NCBI RefSeq assembly: GCF_003049705.1
Contig: NZ_PIRF01000002.1
Location: 267,276 to 331,275 of the forward strand
DNA from: Campylobacter concisus
GTDB taxonomy: Bacteria > Campylobacterota > Campylobacteria > Campylobacterales > Campylobacteraceae
Reading direction: 5' to 3'
Length of the DNA stretch: 64,000 nt
Position 1 is the stretch's first letter; each line of letters starts with the position of its first letter. This document shows positions 9,232-18,623 of the stretch, piece by piece. Position numbers and translations under genes: made by a program. The notes beneath the pieces were generated by a model. That model worked only from the letters and a program-made list of their open reading frames with translations. It did no database searches and had not been told where the DNA came from.

Positions 9232-9597
9232 TTACTCCAATATGCTACATTTTAGCAGTTGGCCAAATATCTCTTTGCTATATTTCATAAAGCGCTCACT
9301 AAGCTTAACACCCTCTATATCAACGCTAATAACGCTATCTTGCACCTCAAAAATGATAGTTTTATCAGTGATCTTAACCCGCTTGCAAGCGTTGTAGCAA
9401 ATGTCGCCATTGCACTCGGCGTATAGGCCGTTTATCTCGGCGTTTTCGTTGTCGCCTTTTTTTAGTTTGATCGGTCTTTGAAAGATTATGTAGTTTTTGT
9501 AGTCATATTTGTCGTCTGCAAGACCGATCATATAGTAGTTGTCTTTGCTATTTTTGGTAGCGCTTAGGGCTTTTGCTTTAAAATTTAGCTCAAACAC
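9232..9597 (-). CDS. Imm10-like immunity protein (orphan)
   Basis: 121 residues from a GTG start 2 bp after the hemC stop, so translation is likely coupled to hemC. Soluble, mixed alpha/beta. The stretch YYMIGLADDKYDYKNYIIF followed by QRP, then a Y-x-E-C strand, resembles the Imm10 family of immunity proteins from polymorphic toxin systems, in which a 'G.aD..yd..NYI.lQR' block is conserved. Imm10 proteins normally protect against a contact-dependent or type VI nuclease-type toxin encoded next door; no toxin gene is visible here. The call is by recalled motif only. If wrong, it is an uncharacterised short protein at the end of the heme operon. Confidence 0.5.
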   Translation of the reverse strand: MFELNFKAKALSATKNSKDNYYMIGLADDKYDYKNYIIFQRPIKLKKGDNENAEINGLYAECNGDICYNACKRVKITDKTIIFEVQDSVISVDIEGVKLSERFMKYSKEIFGQLLKCSILE

Positions 9598-9599
9598 GC

Positions 9600-10529
9600 T
9601 TACGCCATCTCTTCAGCGCGCCTTAAAAGCTCTTTCGCCCCTTTTTCTATAAATTTATGCGCCAGCTCCTTGCCAACGCTTTGAAATTTATCTTTGCTAA
9701 CTTTTAAGCTATCTTTTATAAACTCGCTTCCATCAGGCAGGCCAACGATCGCATCGATAGAAATTTCATCGCCTTTTAGCCTTGCGCTTATGCCTATTGG
9801 CACTTGGCAGCCACCCTCCAAAACGCTTACAAAATCACGCTCTATAGTCGTTTCTATAACCGCATTTTCGTCGTTTAAAAAAGAGATCTCATCTAAAATT
9901 TTCTTCTCATCTCTAGCCTCTACCCCAAGAGCACCCTGCCCCATTGCAGGTATCATCTCGTCAAAGCCAAATGTGTAGATGTGCGCCACTTCAGCCTTGA
10001 TATTTAAGCGATTTATGCCAGCCATCGCCAAAATAATCGCGTCAAATTCGCCCTCTTTTAGCTTTCTAAGCCTAGTTTGCACATTTCCACGAAGCGAAAT
10101 GATCTCAAGATCAGGCCTCATGATAAGTAGCTGCATCTTGCGGCGTAGGCTCGTTGTACCAACTTTAGCGCCGTGCGGTAGGTCACTAAATTTAGCAAAT
10201 TTCTCACTTATCATCGCATCTCTCGTATCCTCACGTGAGCAAATCGCTGCTAGTTTAAGTCCTTCTGGAAAGACTACTGGCACATCCTTTAGGCTATGCA
10301 CCGCGATGTCAGTCTCGCCTTTTAGCATGCTATCTTCAAGCTCTTTTGTAAAAAGCCCTTTGCCGCCGATCTTAGCTAGCGGCGTATCAAGGATCACGTC
10401 GCCCTTTGTCTTCATGCCAATAAGCTCAACTTTTATATCGTTATGTTTTGATTCTATTCTAGCTTTAATATGCTCGCTTTGCCAAAGCGCTAAGATACTC
10501 TTTCTAGTTGCTATTTTTATCTCTTTCAT
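9600..10529 (-). CDS. hemC: hydroxymethylbilane synthase (porphobilinogen deaminase)
   Basis: 309 residues, standard family length. KIATRKSILALWQSEHIK opens domain 1; HSLKDVP and LRGNVQTRLRKL carry substrate-binding Asp and Arg residues; LEGGCQVPIG holds the Cys (Cys241) that binds the dipyrromethane cofactor. It polymerises four porphobilinogens to hydroxymethylbilane in the cytosol, the step after 5-aminolevulinate dehydratase. It follows fxsA after 8 bp in the run that begins with polyprenyl synthase and hemA, so two heme-pathway enzymes share this transcription unit. Confidence 0.96.
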   Translation of the reverse strand: MKEIKIATRKSILALWQSEHIKARIESKHNDIKVELIGMKTKGDVILDTPLAKIGGKGLFTKELEDSMLKGETDIAVHSLKDVPVVFPEGLKLAAICSREDTRDAMISEKFAKFSDLPHGAKVGTTSLRRKMQLLIMRPDLEIISLRGNVQTRLRKLKEGEFDAIILAMAGINRLNIKAEVAHIYTFGFDEMIPAMGQGALGVEARDEKKILDEISFLNDENAVIETTIERDFVSVLEGGCQVPIGISARLKGDEISIDAIVGLPDGSEFIKDSLKVSKDKFQSVGKELAHKFIEKGAKELLRRAEEMA

Positions 10530-10537
10530 CGTCTCTC

Positions 10538-10969
10538 CTAATTTACTCTTTTTGGCTCTTCTATGACCTCAACATCGATGATCTCGCCATCATCTTTTTT
10601 AGTACTTTGTTCGCTAAAATTTTGAAATTTAAACTCCTGATAGCTCTCGTTTTTGGCTGCATTTTTCTTAAACACTAAAGAAAAAACGACTACGGCTATA
10701 CCAAAAATATCTGTTAAAATTCCTGGCAAAAACAAAAGCATTCCGCCAAAGCTAAGTCCTAACTGGCTAAATAAATTTCCGCCAAGAAAGCTTTTAAACG
10801 CCACTTGAGGCGAATTTAAGCTAGAAAATCCAGCATTTAAAAGAAGTGCGATACCCACAAATCCAGAGACCAGCACCTCAAAAAAGTAGTTTAAAAAGCC
10901 AAATTTATCAACAAAAAGATAGATAAATATCGCTTCTATCAAAAAAAATAAAAATGCAAAAAATCTCAT
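10538..10969 (-). CDS. fxsA: FxsA-family inner-membrane protein
   Basis: 143 residues with about four hydrophobic segments, then a charged tail ending IEEPKRVN. The pattern [18 protein letters not shown] at the start and [17 protein letters not shown] in the middle are those of the FxsA family, named for an E. coli membrane protein that suppresses F-exclusion of phage T7 when overproduced. Its normal role is unknown. Start overlaps the proS stop by 4 bp (ATGA). Homologue of Cj0544 by position. Confidence 0.85.
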   Translation of the reverse strand: MRFFAFLFFLIEAIFIYLFVDKFGFLNYFFEVLVSGFVGIALLLNAGFSSLNSPQVAFKSFLGGNLFSQLGLSFGGMLLFLPGILTDIFGIAVVVFSLVFKKNAAKNESYQEFKFQNFSEQSTKKDDGEIIDVEVIEEPKRVN

Positions 10970-12666
10970 AAGCTTTCTTTTATCTTTTTAAAGGCTTCAT
11001 TTGCGTCGATCGTTTCTTTGCTTAAACCATCTCTTGTTATAAACTCAACCTTGCTATTTGCAAATTCTTTACCTACAAGTAACGCATAAGGAAAGCCGAT
11101 AAGCTCAAAGTCATTCATCTTAACGCCAAATCTCTCGTTTCTATCATCGATAATGACGCTAACGCCAGCTTTTTTAAGGCTCTCATAAAGCTCAAATGCA
11201 AATTTTACGCCCTCTTCATCTTTTAAATTTGAAATTATAATCTCGACATCAAACGGTGCGCACTCTTTTTTCCAGATGCAGCCCTTCTCATCGTGGCTAG
11301 CCTCTATCATTACGGCTATTAGTCTACTGATGCCGATGCCGTAGCAACCCATCAAAAATGGCTTAGCCTTACCGTTTTCATCAAGATATGTCGCATTCAT
11401 CGCAGCTGAATATTTATCGCCTAGTTGAAAGATATGACCAACTTCTATACCCTTGCTAAGTTTTAAATTTCCGCCACACTCTGGGCATTTATCACCCTCT
11501 TTTACCTTTACAAGGTCTTTAAATCTCTCTTCGTTAAATCCGCTAACACTAACGCCAACGAAGTGGTAATCCTTTTCGTTGGCACCACATATCATATTAT
11601 TTGCGCCTTTTAGCTCGTTGTCTATGTAAAATTTCACATCTTTTAGCCCAACTGGCCCGCAAAATCCAGCCACAAGCCCAGCTTTTATAATCTCTTCTTC
11701 GCTAGCATCGACAAGTTCAAGCGCCTTGCAAGCATTTTGTGCCTTTGTCTCTTGAAGCTCATCATCGCCCCTTACAAAAAAGACCACAATCTCTTCTTTG
11801 TCTTCATAAATAGCTTTTTTAATAACAGCTTTTATGCAGTAAAACTCGCTAACTTTAAAAAACTCAGCCACACCTTTTATAGTCTTTGTATCTGGTGTTT
11901 TAAATTTAGCCGCGTCAGCCTCTGGCGCTTCAGTATCGGTTGTTCTAGCTTTCCTTCTAGCAGCCTCTATATTTGCAGCGTATTTACAAGCCTCACAGCA
12001 AAGGATGTCATCTTCGCCATTACTTGCAAGCACCATAAATTCTTTACTGCCGCTACCACCGATAGCTCCACTATCAGCCTCAACGGCTCTAAAATTTAGC
12101 CCCAAACGAGTGAAAATTTTACTATAAGTTGCCTCCATAAGGTCAAACTCACGCTTAAGATCCTCTTTGCTTGAGTGAAAGCTATAAGCATCTTTCATTG
12201 TAAATTCTCGTCCTCTTAGCAAGCCAAAGCGTGGTCTTGCTTCGTCACGAAATTTAGTATTTATCTGGTATAAATTTAGTGGTAGCTGCTTGTAGCTAGT
12301 CACCTTGCCGCGTACCAAAGCAACGGCTGCCTCTTCATTTGTAGGGCTTATAACAAAGTCATTTTCTTTTCTATCTTTAAAGCGCAAAAGCTCCTTACCA
12401 AAGACGTTGTAGCGACCACTTTGCTTCCAAAGCTCGCCTGAAGTAACCACGCTAAAGCTCACCTCTAGCGCTCCAGCCTCATTCATCTCCTCTCGTGCGA
12501 TACGAGAAATTTTCTCATGCATGATCTTTCCAAGCGGTAGATAGTTATAAAGACCAGAGCCTATCTGCTCGACAAATCCACCTCTTATTAAAAATTTATG
12601 ACTTGGTAAAGAGGCGTCTTTTGGTGCTTCTTTGGTCGTTGGTGCATAAAATTTACTAAATCTCAT
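10966..12666 (-). CDS. proS: prolyl-tRNA synthetase
   Basis: 566 residues, the length of the bacterial-type enzyme with an editing insertion. Class II motifs are visible: motif 1 around [20 protein letters not shown], motif 2 [21 protein letters not shown], and motif 3 [17 protein letters not shown]. The INS editing domain lies between motifs 2 and 3 (~residues 225-405) and the anticodon-binding domain at the C-terminus. Charges tRNA-Pro. It overlaps hemA by 11 bp and fxsA by 4 bp. Confidence 0.97.
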   Translation of the reverse strand: MRFSKFYAPTTKEAPKDASLPSHKFLIRGGFVEQIGSGLYNYLPLGKIMHEKISRIAREEMNEAGALEVSFSVVTSGELWKQSGRYNVFGKELLRFKDRKENDFVISPTNEEAAVALVRGKVTSYKQLPLNLYQINTKFRDEARPRFGLLRGREFTMKDAYSFHSSKEDLKREFDLMEATYSKIFTRLGLNFRAVEADSGAIGGSGSKEFMVLASNGEDDILCCEACKYAANIEAARRKARTTDTEAPEADAAKFKTPDTKTIKGVAEFFKVSEFYCIKAVIKKAIYEDKEEIVVFFVRGDDELQETKAQNACKALELVDASEEEIIKAGLVAGFCGPVGLKDVKFYIDNELKGANNMICGANEKDYHFVGVSVSGFNEERFKDLVKVKEGDKCPECGGNLKLSKGIEVGHIFQLGDKYSAAMNATYLDENGKAKPFLMGCYGIGISRLIAVMIEASHDEKGCIWKKECAPFDVEIIISNLKDEEGVKFAFELYESLKKAGVSVIIDDRNERFGVKMNDFELIGFPYALLVGKEFANSKVEFITRDGLSKETIDANEAFKKIKESL

Positions 12667-13939
12667 CTATATCTCCCACTTGAAAATTTTGCTCTTCTTT
12701 TATATCAAATAAAAATCTAACTCCATTTGAAAGCTCGCTAGATCTCTCCTCATCCGCAAGGCTTTTTAGCTTCATCGTTGGCTGATGTAAGAAGGCTTTA
12801 AAAACTTGATGAATGAGCTTTTGTGCCTCCTCATAATCACTATGCTTTAAATATCCTTTTTTTATCGCTTTTTCTAGCTCGTTTTTAGCGCAAATTTCAG
12901 CTTGTTTGCGGATCGATTTTATTAGTGGCACACTCATATCTTCTTTTAAAATTTTTAAAAATTCGCTTGTGCCTTGACCTACGATCGAATAAGCTTTTTG
13001 TGCTTGCTCCTCTCTTAGGGCTAAATTTTTCCTTACTATCTCCTCTAAACTATCGACCGTATAGACGCTAATAAATTCTGTATTTATAAGATCAATATCC
13101 CTTGGTACGGCAATATCAAAAAAGTATCTGTGAAATTCTCTCGGTTCGATTATAGCGTTTGTGATGATAGCGTGCGGGGCTGCGGTGCTTGAAAATATTA
13201 GATCGTAATTATTTACATACTCTTTTAATTTTAAAATGCTATCCCAGCTAGCGTTGTCACCAAGGCTATCAACTAGCTGCTCAACACGCTCGGAGCTTCT
13301 GTTTATAATGATCACCTCTGCGCCACTTGAGATTAGGTGTTTTGCTGCTAGTTCGCCCATTTCGCCAGCTCCTACGACGATAGCGGTTTTGCCTTCAAGC
13401 GTACCAAAAATTTCTTTTGCTTTTGCTACGGCGACACTTGAAACGGAGATAGGGTTTTTAGAAATTTGAGTTTCATTTCTAACTTTAGCAGCACATTTAC
13501 ATGCATAGTGGATGATTTTACTGATTTGTTCGCCGCAAGCTGAGCTATCGTAAGCAAATTTAAAAGCATTTTTTAGCTGGCCAACGATCTGCGTTTCGCC
13601 GACGACTAGGCTATCAAGCGAGCTTGCCACGGCAAAGAGGTGGTGCACGGCTCCGCTATCTTCATAAATATCAGCCCTCTCATAAAGCTCATCTTCAAAA
13701 ACACCTGAAAATACAGACATGCATCTAAACGCATGCGTCGTTGCACTTTCTAGATCACTAACGCTTGCAATTATCTCGACGCGGTTGCATGTGTTTAAAA
13801 CCATACATTCGTTTATACTTTTGTTTGATCTTAGTAGTTTTAAAATTTGCTCTTTTTTCTCATCGCTATCGAATGCAAGCTTTTCTCTGACTGAAATATC
13901 AGTATTTTTATATGTAAAACTTATATCTAAATAGTGCAT
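12656..13939 (-). CDS. hemA: glutamyl-tRNA reductase
   Basis: 427 residues. [10 protein letters not shown] contains the catalytic Cys51 that forms the thioester with glutamate; [10 protein letters not shown] and the NADPH-binding [17 protein letters not shown] follow, with a C-terminal helical dimerisation domain. It reduces glutamyl-tRNA to glutamate-1-semialdehyde, the first committed step of C5 heme synthesis. The start codon shares one base with the stop of the polyprenyl synthase gene (TAATG), and the end overlaps proS, so expression is coupled on both sides. Confidence 0.96.
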   Translation of the reverse strand: MHYLDISFTYKNTDISVREKLAFDSDEKKEQILKLLRSNKSINECMVLNTCNRVEIIASVSDLESATTHAFRCMSVFSGVFEDELYERADIYEDSGAVHHLFAVASSLDSLVVGETQIVGQLKNAFKFAYDSSACGEQISKIIHYACKCAAKVRNETQISKNPISVSSVAVAKAKEIFGTLEGKTAIVVGAGEMGELAAKHLISSGAEVIIINRSSERVEQLVDSLGDNASWDSILKLKEYVNNYDLIFSSTAAPHAIITNAIIEPREFHRYFFDIAVPRDIDLINTEFISVYTVDSLEEIVRKNLALREEQAQKAYSIVGQGTSEFLKILKEDMSVPLIKSIRKQAEICAKNELEKAIKKGYLKHSDYEEAQKLIHQVFKAFLHQPTMKLKSLADEERSSELSNGVRFLFDIKEEQNFQVGDIDEI

Positions 13940-14832
13940 TAAAATTCCCTATCTATCATGCTTTTTATGATCCCTTCAAGCTCGGCGTTTTTATACTCTT
14001 TTATCGATTCTATCGCTTCAGTCCCAAGCCTTTTTGCTTCATTCACCGCTTTTTGAAGCGAATTTGTCTTAACAAATTCCTCTTTTAGCCATGAAATTTC
14101 ACTCGCGTTTAGCTTCTTTGCCCAAAGCGATCTAAGCTTTGCTTGATTAGCCCCATCTAAGCTCTTATAAAGATAAATGTAAGGAAGCGTTGTTTTGCCC
14201 TCGACAAAGTCGTTAAGCGCTGGTTTGCCAAGCGTTTTTTCATCTTGAGTGATGTCTAAGATATCATCAACGATCTGAAATGCAAGACCTAAATTTTTGC
14301 CATAAATGCCAAATTTATCGCTATCTTTGCCAGCTAGCTTTGCCCCACAAATAGCCGTGGCCTCTATCAAAACAGCTGTTTTATAATAGATCATTTTTAA
14401 GTATTCTTGCTCGTTTTCATTAAAATTTTCAGCCATTTTCACATCCATCATCTCACCGATGCTTAGCTTACTGACTGCGTCTGAGATGACAGCTGCGATG
14501 CTTGGATCAAATTTTGTAAGCTCAAAATAAGCCTTTGAGTAGAGGATGTCGCCTAGCATGACTGAGTTTTTACTGCCAAAAAGTGCGTTTATGCTTGGCT
14601 TGCCACGTCTTATATTTGCCTCGTCTATGACGTCGTCGTGAAGCAAGCTTGCAAGGTGGATGAGCTCGATGATAGCGCAAAGCTTAAGTGAAATTTCACT
14701 CTCGCCTGCGATCTTTAAAAGAAGTTTTGAGCGAAGCTTTTTGCCAGAGCTTATCTTTAAAAACATCTCAAACGCCTCTTTGTAGCCAAGCTCGCTTATA
14801 AATTTACTCATTATTTCATCGATTTTATCCAT
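13939..14832 (-). CDS. ispB: trans-polyprenyl diphosphate synthase (IspB-like)
   Basis: 297 residues from the ATG at 14832, which has AAGGA 5 nt upstream; a longer frame to 14895 would overlap the preceding gene and lacks a ribosome site. The first Asp-rich motif LLHDDVIDEA and the second QIVDDILDI are intact, as is GKKLRSKLLLK near the N-terminus. It elongates isoprenoid diphosphate chains, here probably for the menaquinone side chain. Chain length cannot be set from sequence alone. Matches Cj0541, upstream of hemA. Confidence 0.88.
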   Translation of the reverse strand: MDKIDEIMSKFISELGYKEAFEMFLKISSGKKLRSKLLLKIAGESEISLKLCAIIELIHLASLLHDDVIDEANIRRGKPSINALFGSKNSVMLGDILYSKAYFELTKFDPSIAAVISDAVSKLSIGEMMDVKMAENFNENEQEYLKMIYYKTAVLIEATAICGAKLAGKDSDKFGIYGKNLGLAFQIVDDILDITQDEKTLGKPALNDFVEGKTTLPYIYLYKSLDGANQAKLRSLWAKKLNASEISWLKEEFVKTNSLQKAVNEAKRLGTEAIESIKEYKNAELEGIIKSMIDREF

Positions 14833-14842
14833 TTTTATCCTT

Positions 14843-15274
14843 CTATTTATCCTCGTGCGGATCTCTAAAACCCACATCCACACGCTTGCTCTCATCTAGC
14901 AGCGCCACCCTAAAATGCGCCTTTTTGTCCCTAAAATCAATAAATGATATATAAAGGCTTACGCTCTCATTTGGCGGCATCGTAAAATCAGGCAAAACTC
15001 GCTGCATATAGGTGTTTTGTCCTTGTCTTAGCGAAAAGACCATCTGCCTTGGATAGCGCCTAAAAAAGCTTTGCACGGTAATATTTGTGCTATCAAATAG
15101 CGTCCAGCGAAAGTCAAACGTTTCAACCCTTTGGGTTCTCTTTTCAGTTATAAAAACTCTAGCCCACTCATCTTTTTTAAGCTCAAATGTATGCACTGAG
15201 CTTGGATCAAAATTTGGCTCCTTAGCAAAGACAAGAGCAGCCAACAAAGCAATGAGTGCAAAAATCTTACTCAT
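14843..15274 (-). CDS. exported conserved protein (Cj0540-like)
   Basis: 143 residues with a signal peptide (MSKIFALIALLAALVFA-K). The mature part is a soluble beta-rich domain with many aromatic and Arg residues (FRWTLFDSTNITVQSFF). I recognise no functional family; it corresponds by position to Cj0540. It overlaps the DUF2018 gene by 8 bp and lies 10 bp before the polyprenyl synthase gene, so it is part of that operon. A periplasmic location is the only supported statement on function. Confidence 0.75.
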   Translation of the reverse strand: MSKIFALIALLAALVFAKEPNFDPSSVHTFELKKDEWARVFITEKRTQRVETFDFRWTLFDSTNITVQSFFRRYPRQMVFSLRQGQNTYMQRVLPDFTMPPNESVSLYISFIDFRDKKAHFRVALLDESKRVDVGFRDPHEDK

Positions 15275-15521
15275 TTTGGCTTAAAATTTCTCCGCTAAGC
15301 TCGATATATAGGTCATTTATTCCGTTATAAACTTTATCTTGCTCTAAGGCTATAAAATTTCTGATCTCGTCCTCACTAACGCCATGCTTTTCGCAAAGCT
15401 CACTCATAGCCACAAATTTCTCAAAAATTTTATCTATCTCGTTTTTAACTAAAACGGCATTTGCGTTAAATAAAATGTCATAAAATTTATCCCTCGCACT
15501 GCCCTCAAATATATCTATCAT
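15267..15521 (-). CDS. DUF2018 family protein (HP0242-like)
   Basis: 84 residues, all-helical in appearance. DIFEGSARDKFYDILFNANAV at the N-terminus and ELSGEILSQNE at the C-terminus match the ends of the epsilonproteobacterial DUF2018 family, whose Helicobacter member HP0242 forms an intertwined pseudo-knotted helical dimer. Cellular role unknown. First gene of the run leading into ispB-hemA; corresponds to Cj0539. Confidence 0.75.
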   Translation of the reverse strand: MIDIFEGSARDKFYDILFNANAVLVKNEIDKIFEKFVAMSELCEKHGVSEDEIRNFIALEQDKVYNGINDLYIELSGEILSQNE

Positions 15522-15569
15522 CGCTGTTTCTTTGAAAATTTCTTAAGATTATAGCCAATTAAAACTAAG

Positions 15570-16193
15570 TTAAAAATTTAATATTATCTCCCAAGCCTCG
15601 CTGACATTTTTGGCGTTATAAGTCGCAGTTTTGCTCTCCTCGCCAAATCCCCAGCAAACTTGCACATAAGACATATTTGCATTTTTAGCCGCAAGCTCGT
15701 CTTTTAGGCTATCTCCAACAAAGATCGCCTTGCTGGCTCCAGTTTTACTAACAGCTAGGTGAAGCATCGCAGGATCAGGCTTTTGCGGTATCTCTTTGCT
15801 AGCACCGATGACCTCGTCAAATAGCTCATAAATTTCATTTTTCTTTAAAATTTTCTCTAGCGTTTCGTGCGGTGCATTGCTTGCCAAAACGACCTTATAG
15901 TGAGCCTCTCTGCACTTTTGCAAAAGCTCTTTTACACCATCATATGTAGTCGCACACTCATCGTAAAATTTCTTAAATTTCTCTTCAAAGCCCTCTTTTA
16001 AACTCTTGCTTGGCGTGTCTATGCCGTAAAACTCAAGGGCCAAATTTCTACCTGGCTCGTTGATCGCTTTTATGATAAATTCCTTATCAAGTGGCGCTAA
16101 GCTTAGCTCATCTCTTACTTCATTTACCGTCTTATATATCGCCTCGCCGCTATCGATCACTGTGCCATCCATATCAAAAATAACTACTTTCAA
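15570..16193 (-). CDS. HAD-superfamily phosphatase (phosphoglycolate phosphatase-like)
   Basis: 207 residues. Motif I is VIFDMDGTVIDSG with the nucleophile Asp7 and acid/base Asp9; motif II is VVLASNAP; motif III Lys is in IPQKPDP; motif IV is FVGDSLKDELAAKNA. A helical cap (residues ~15-85) places it in subfamily I, the Gph/PGP-type. Substrate could be phosphoglycolate or another small phosphate ester. Its start overlaps the end of the preceding small gene by 4 bp. Confidence 0.85.
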   Translation of the reverse strand: MKVVIFDMDGTVIDSGEAIYKTVNEVRDELSLAPLDKEFIIKAINEPGRNLALEFYGIDTPSKSLKEGFEEKFKKFYDECATTYDGVKELLQKCREAHYKVVLASNAPHETLEKILKKNEIYELFDEVIGASKEIPQKPDPAMLHLAVSKTGASKAIFVGDSLKDELAAKNANMSYVQVCWGFGEESKTATYNAKNVSEAWEIILNF

Positions 16194-16522
16194 TCCTCAT
16201 CCTTAAATTTATTTTTATGTTTTTCTTTTTTATATGTCTTTTGATTTTTTAGCTTATCAAGTAGATTTGCCACCTTTAAAAGCTCCTCTTTTGAAGCATT
16301 TTTGATAAGCAAATTTATAAAATTTTCTAGCGCCTTTGAGTATGGCTGATCAAGATAGACAGCCTCTACTTTTTCCATGATCTTTGCGTTTTTCTCGACT
16401 CTTTGGCGAAATTCAGCCTCGTCAAAGTCGTCTCTTTTTAAGCCATTTATCGCTGATTTTGCAAATTTTTCTAGCGCACGAAGATATTTTACACGTTTAA
16501 ATTTGTCCGTGACTTGGTTCAA
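16190..16522 (-). CDS. small basic helical protein of unknown function
   Basis: 110 residues if read from the TTG at 16522, which has AAGGA 6 nt upstream; a TTG 21 nt earlier is in frame but lacks a ribosome site. Highly charged, with Lys-rich ends (KTYKKEKHKNKFKDED at the C-terminus) and predicted helices throughout. No family recognised. The 4-bp overlap with the HAD phosphatase indicates one operon. Nucleic-acid binding would fit the charge but is a guess. Confidence 0.65.
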   Translation of the reverse strand: MNQVTDKFKRVKYLRALEKFAKSAINGLKRDDFDEAEFRQRVEKNAKIMEKVEAVYLDQPYSKALENFINLLIKNASKEELLKVANLLDKLKNQKTYKKEKHKNKFKDED

Positions 16523-16589
16523 ATTTTTCCTTTTTTTTGGCAAATTATATCAAAATTTGATTTTATCCCCTAAATGTTGGCTTTGCTAA

Positions 16590-16597
16590 TGTATAAT
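16590..16597 (+). promoter_or_regulatory. metY promoter -10 element
   Basis: TGTATAAT lies 33 bp before the metY ATG, followed by the ribosome site AAGGAG at 16619-16624. Campylobacter sigma-70 promoters rely on an extended -10 with a T-rich upstream region rather than a -35 box, as here. Confidence 0.6.
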
Positions 16598-16629
16598 TTA
16601 CGCCAAAATTACTTAAACAAGGAGCAAAA

Positions 16630-17901
16630 ATGAGGCAAGAAACCGCTGCGATCCACGTAGGCTACGACACAAACGAGGGCTTTGGCACGATGGCTGTGCC
16701 TATTTTTCAAAGCACGGCTTACGACTTTGGAAGCGCCGAGACAGCCGCAGCTAGGTTCGATCTAAAGGATGGCGGCCACATCTACACAAGACTTGGCAAT
16801 CCAACGACAGATATCTTTGAAAAAAGGGTCGCTGCACTTGAGGGTGGAGCCGCTGCGATAGCGACTGCAAGCGGTCAGTCAGCTTTGTTTTACAGCATCA
16901 TAAATTTAGCCCAAGCAGGCGATAATATCATCATCGCTAAGAAAATTTATGGCGGCACGACGGTGCTTTTTACGCACACACTAAAAAGATTTGGTATAGA
17001 GGCCAGAGTCTTTGATAGCGACACAGCTGATGATCTGGAGAGTTTGATAGATGATAAAACGAGGGCTATATTTTTTGAAACGCTTTCAAATCCGCAAATT
17101 TCTATCCCAAATATCGAAAAAATCGTAGAAATCGCAAACAAATATGGCATCATCAGCATCACTGATAACACCGTGCCAACGCCTATCATCTTTCAGCCAC
17201 TTCGCCACGGCGTCGATGTTTGCGTGCATAGCGCTAGCAAATATATGAGCGGTCAGGGCCTTAGCCTAGCAGGTGTCGTTGTAAGCGCAAATCACCTAAA
17301 CGAGAAGCTAAAAGGCAACAAGAGATATGAGCACTTTAACGTGCCAGACGCGAGCTATCACGACATCGTCTATGCTGATATGACGGATCGTTTTGATATC
17401 TACACGCTAAGAATGAGGCTTGCTATCGTGCGCGATATCGGTGCTGTGATCTCTCCGTTTAACTCTTGGCAGCTTATACAAGGGCTTGAAACGCTTGCTG
17501 TTAGAGTTGAAAGACACTCGCAAAACGCGCTAAAAGTGGCTAAATTTCTAAACTCTCACAAGCATATAAAAAGTGTGGCTTATCCTGGACTTGCCGACAA
17601 CGTAGATCACGCAAAGGCACAAAGATACTTTAAAGACGGCATGGCAAATGGGCTATTTTGCTTTGAGACTGATAGCTTCGAGCGCGCAAAAAAGATGCTA
17701 GAGCGCGTAAAACTCTTTAAGATCGTGGTAAATATCGGCGATACAAAGTCGCTCATCACACACCCAGCATCAACTACACACCAACAGCTAAGTAGTGAAG
17801 AGCTTATAAAAGCTGGCATCACAAAAGAGCTAATAAGAGTTAGCATAGGCCTTGAAAACGCTGAGGATCTGATCGCTGATTTAGCTCAAGCTTTAGAATA
17901 A
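16630..17901 (+). CDS. metY: O-acetylhomoserine sulfhydrylase / aminocarboxypropyltransferase
   Basis: 423 residues, cystathionine-gamma-synthase superfamily of PLP enzymes. The PLP lysine is Lys204 in HSASKYMSGQGL; upstream are YTRLGNPTTDIFEKRVAALEGG and the substrate loop, and near the end SLITHPASTTHQQL. The ~420-residue length with the MSGQG context is typical of MetY rather than MetB/MetC. It makes homocysteine directly from O-acetylhomoserine and sulfide. Monocistronic, with its own -10 and a terminator. Confidence 0.93.
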   Translation: MRQETAAIHVGYDTNEGFGTMAVPIFQSTAYDFGSAETAAARFDLKDGGHIYTRLGNPTTDIFEKRVAALEGGAAAIATASGQSALFYSIINLAQAGDNIIIAKKIYGGTTVLFTHTLKRFGIEARVFDSDTADDLESLIDDKTRAIFFETLSNPQISIPNIEKIVEIANKYGIISITDNTVPTPIIFQPLRHGVDVCVHSASKYMSGQGLSLAGVVVSANHLNEKLKGNKRYEHFNVPDASYHDIVYADMTDRFDIYTLRMRLAIVRDIGAVISPFNSWQLIQGLETLAVRVERHSQNALKVAKFLNSHKHIKSVAYPGLADNVDHAKAQRYFKDGMANGLFCFETDSFERAKKMLERVKLFKIVVNIGDTKSLITHPASTTHQQLSSEELIKAGITKELIRVSIGLENAEDLIADLAQALE

Positions 17902-17903
17902 AG

Positions 17904-17935
17904 AAATTTCTAGCTCATTTTTGGGCTAGAAATTT
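17904..17935. terminator. bidirectional terminator between metY and the small membrane gene
   Basis: Perfect 11-bp inverted repeat AAATTTCTAGC / GCTAGAAATTT with a 10-nt loop. It begins 2 bp after the metY stop and lies 10 bp from the stop of the convergent gene at 17945, so it can serve both. Confidence 0.7.
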
Positions 17936-17944
17936 AAATTTTAC

Positions 17945-18121
17945 TCAAGCTTGCCACATATCCTCTCGCACTCTTTTTGCTTGCCTTATAAATTTTATAA
18001 CGAAAAAGATGACAAGTAGCGGCACGCTTATATACCAAAAGGCAAAAAAAGCGAGCAGAAAAAACATAAATAAGAGTGTTGCAAAATATACCAAGACCGC
18101 AAGGATGATACTAACAAGCAT
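17945..18121 (-). CDS. small two-helix membrane protein
   Basis: 58 residues from the ATG at 18121, which has GGAGG 4 nt upstream; an ATG 12 nt earlier overlaps that ribosome site and is unlikely. Nearly the whole chain is hydrophobic with two segments (SIILAVLVYFATLLFMFFLL and a second ending VIKFIRQAKR), then a short basic tail. No family recognised. The strong ribosome site supports real expression. Confidence 0.6.
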   Translation of the reverse strand: MLVSIILAVLVYFATLLFMFFLLAFFAFWYISVPLLVIFFVIKFIRQAKRVREDMWQA

Positions 18122-18623
18122 TTTGCCTCCCATTTTGCTAGTGCTTTAGTGATTTTATAAAAAGCAAAATAAAATGAAACTGAACGGATTTGTTTTGGCC
18201 TTAAAATTTGAGCTAAGCTGCAAGCGAAGCCAAATTTTTAGTAGGTAACTCTTGCGAGTAAATAGAATTTCAAAAATTTGTAAAAATATAAAATCCCATT
18301 TGTGATACTTCTATTCAAAAGGGAGACAAGGGGACTCAAGTTACGGTCTGCTTGCAGTTGCGAGCTTGCGAAGCAAAGCCGTCCCCTTATCCCCCTTTAA
18401 TCCCTCAATCACCTCGCACATCAGAGGTAGCACACAAAGGTGCTAACGCACCGCATGCTATTAAAAACTCTGGCAAATTTTAAAATTTATGAGCGAGCAT
18501 ATCACGGCTCTAAATTTAGTGCTAAACGAAGTGTAACCTAAATTTAGTAGTCTGCTAAGGCGAGTGAGTAAAGTTTTAAAATTTAAAAAGAGAAATAAAA
18601 TGTGGCAATTTTTATCAAAAATT
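18122..18623. repeat. 502-bp spacer with an inverted-repeat element and diverged direct repeats
   Basis: No coding frame recognised. At its centre an 18-bp inverted repeat (left arm 18318-18335, right arm 18381-18398, 16 of 18 positions pairing) encloses 45 nt; the arms share AAGGGGAC / GTCCCCTT. Either side are two diverged copies of a roughly 60-bp unit (about 18204-18264 and 18512-18574) with the shared order AAATTT..GCTAA..GAAG..AAATTT..AGTAG..GCGAGT..AGTAAA. Could be a small non-autonomous element or an RNA-coding spacer. Confidence 0.5.

Noticed and set aside
9979..10566. 195-residue plus-strand frame opposite hemC
   Set aside because: Low-complexity Ser/Ile/Leu-rich translation typical of the antisense of a coding gene; hemC on the minus strand has full family motifs.
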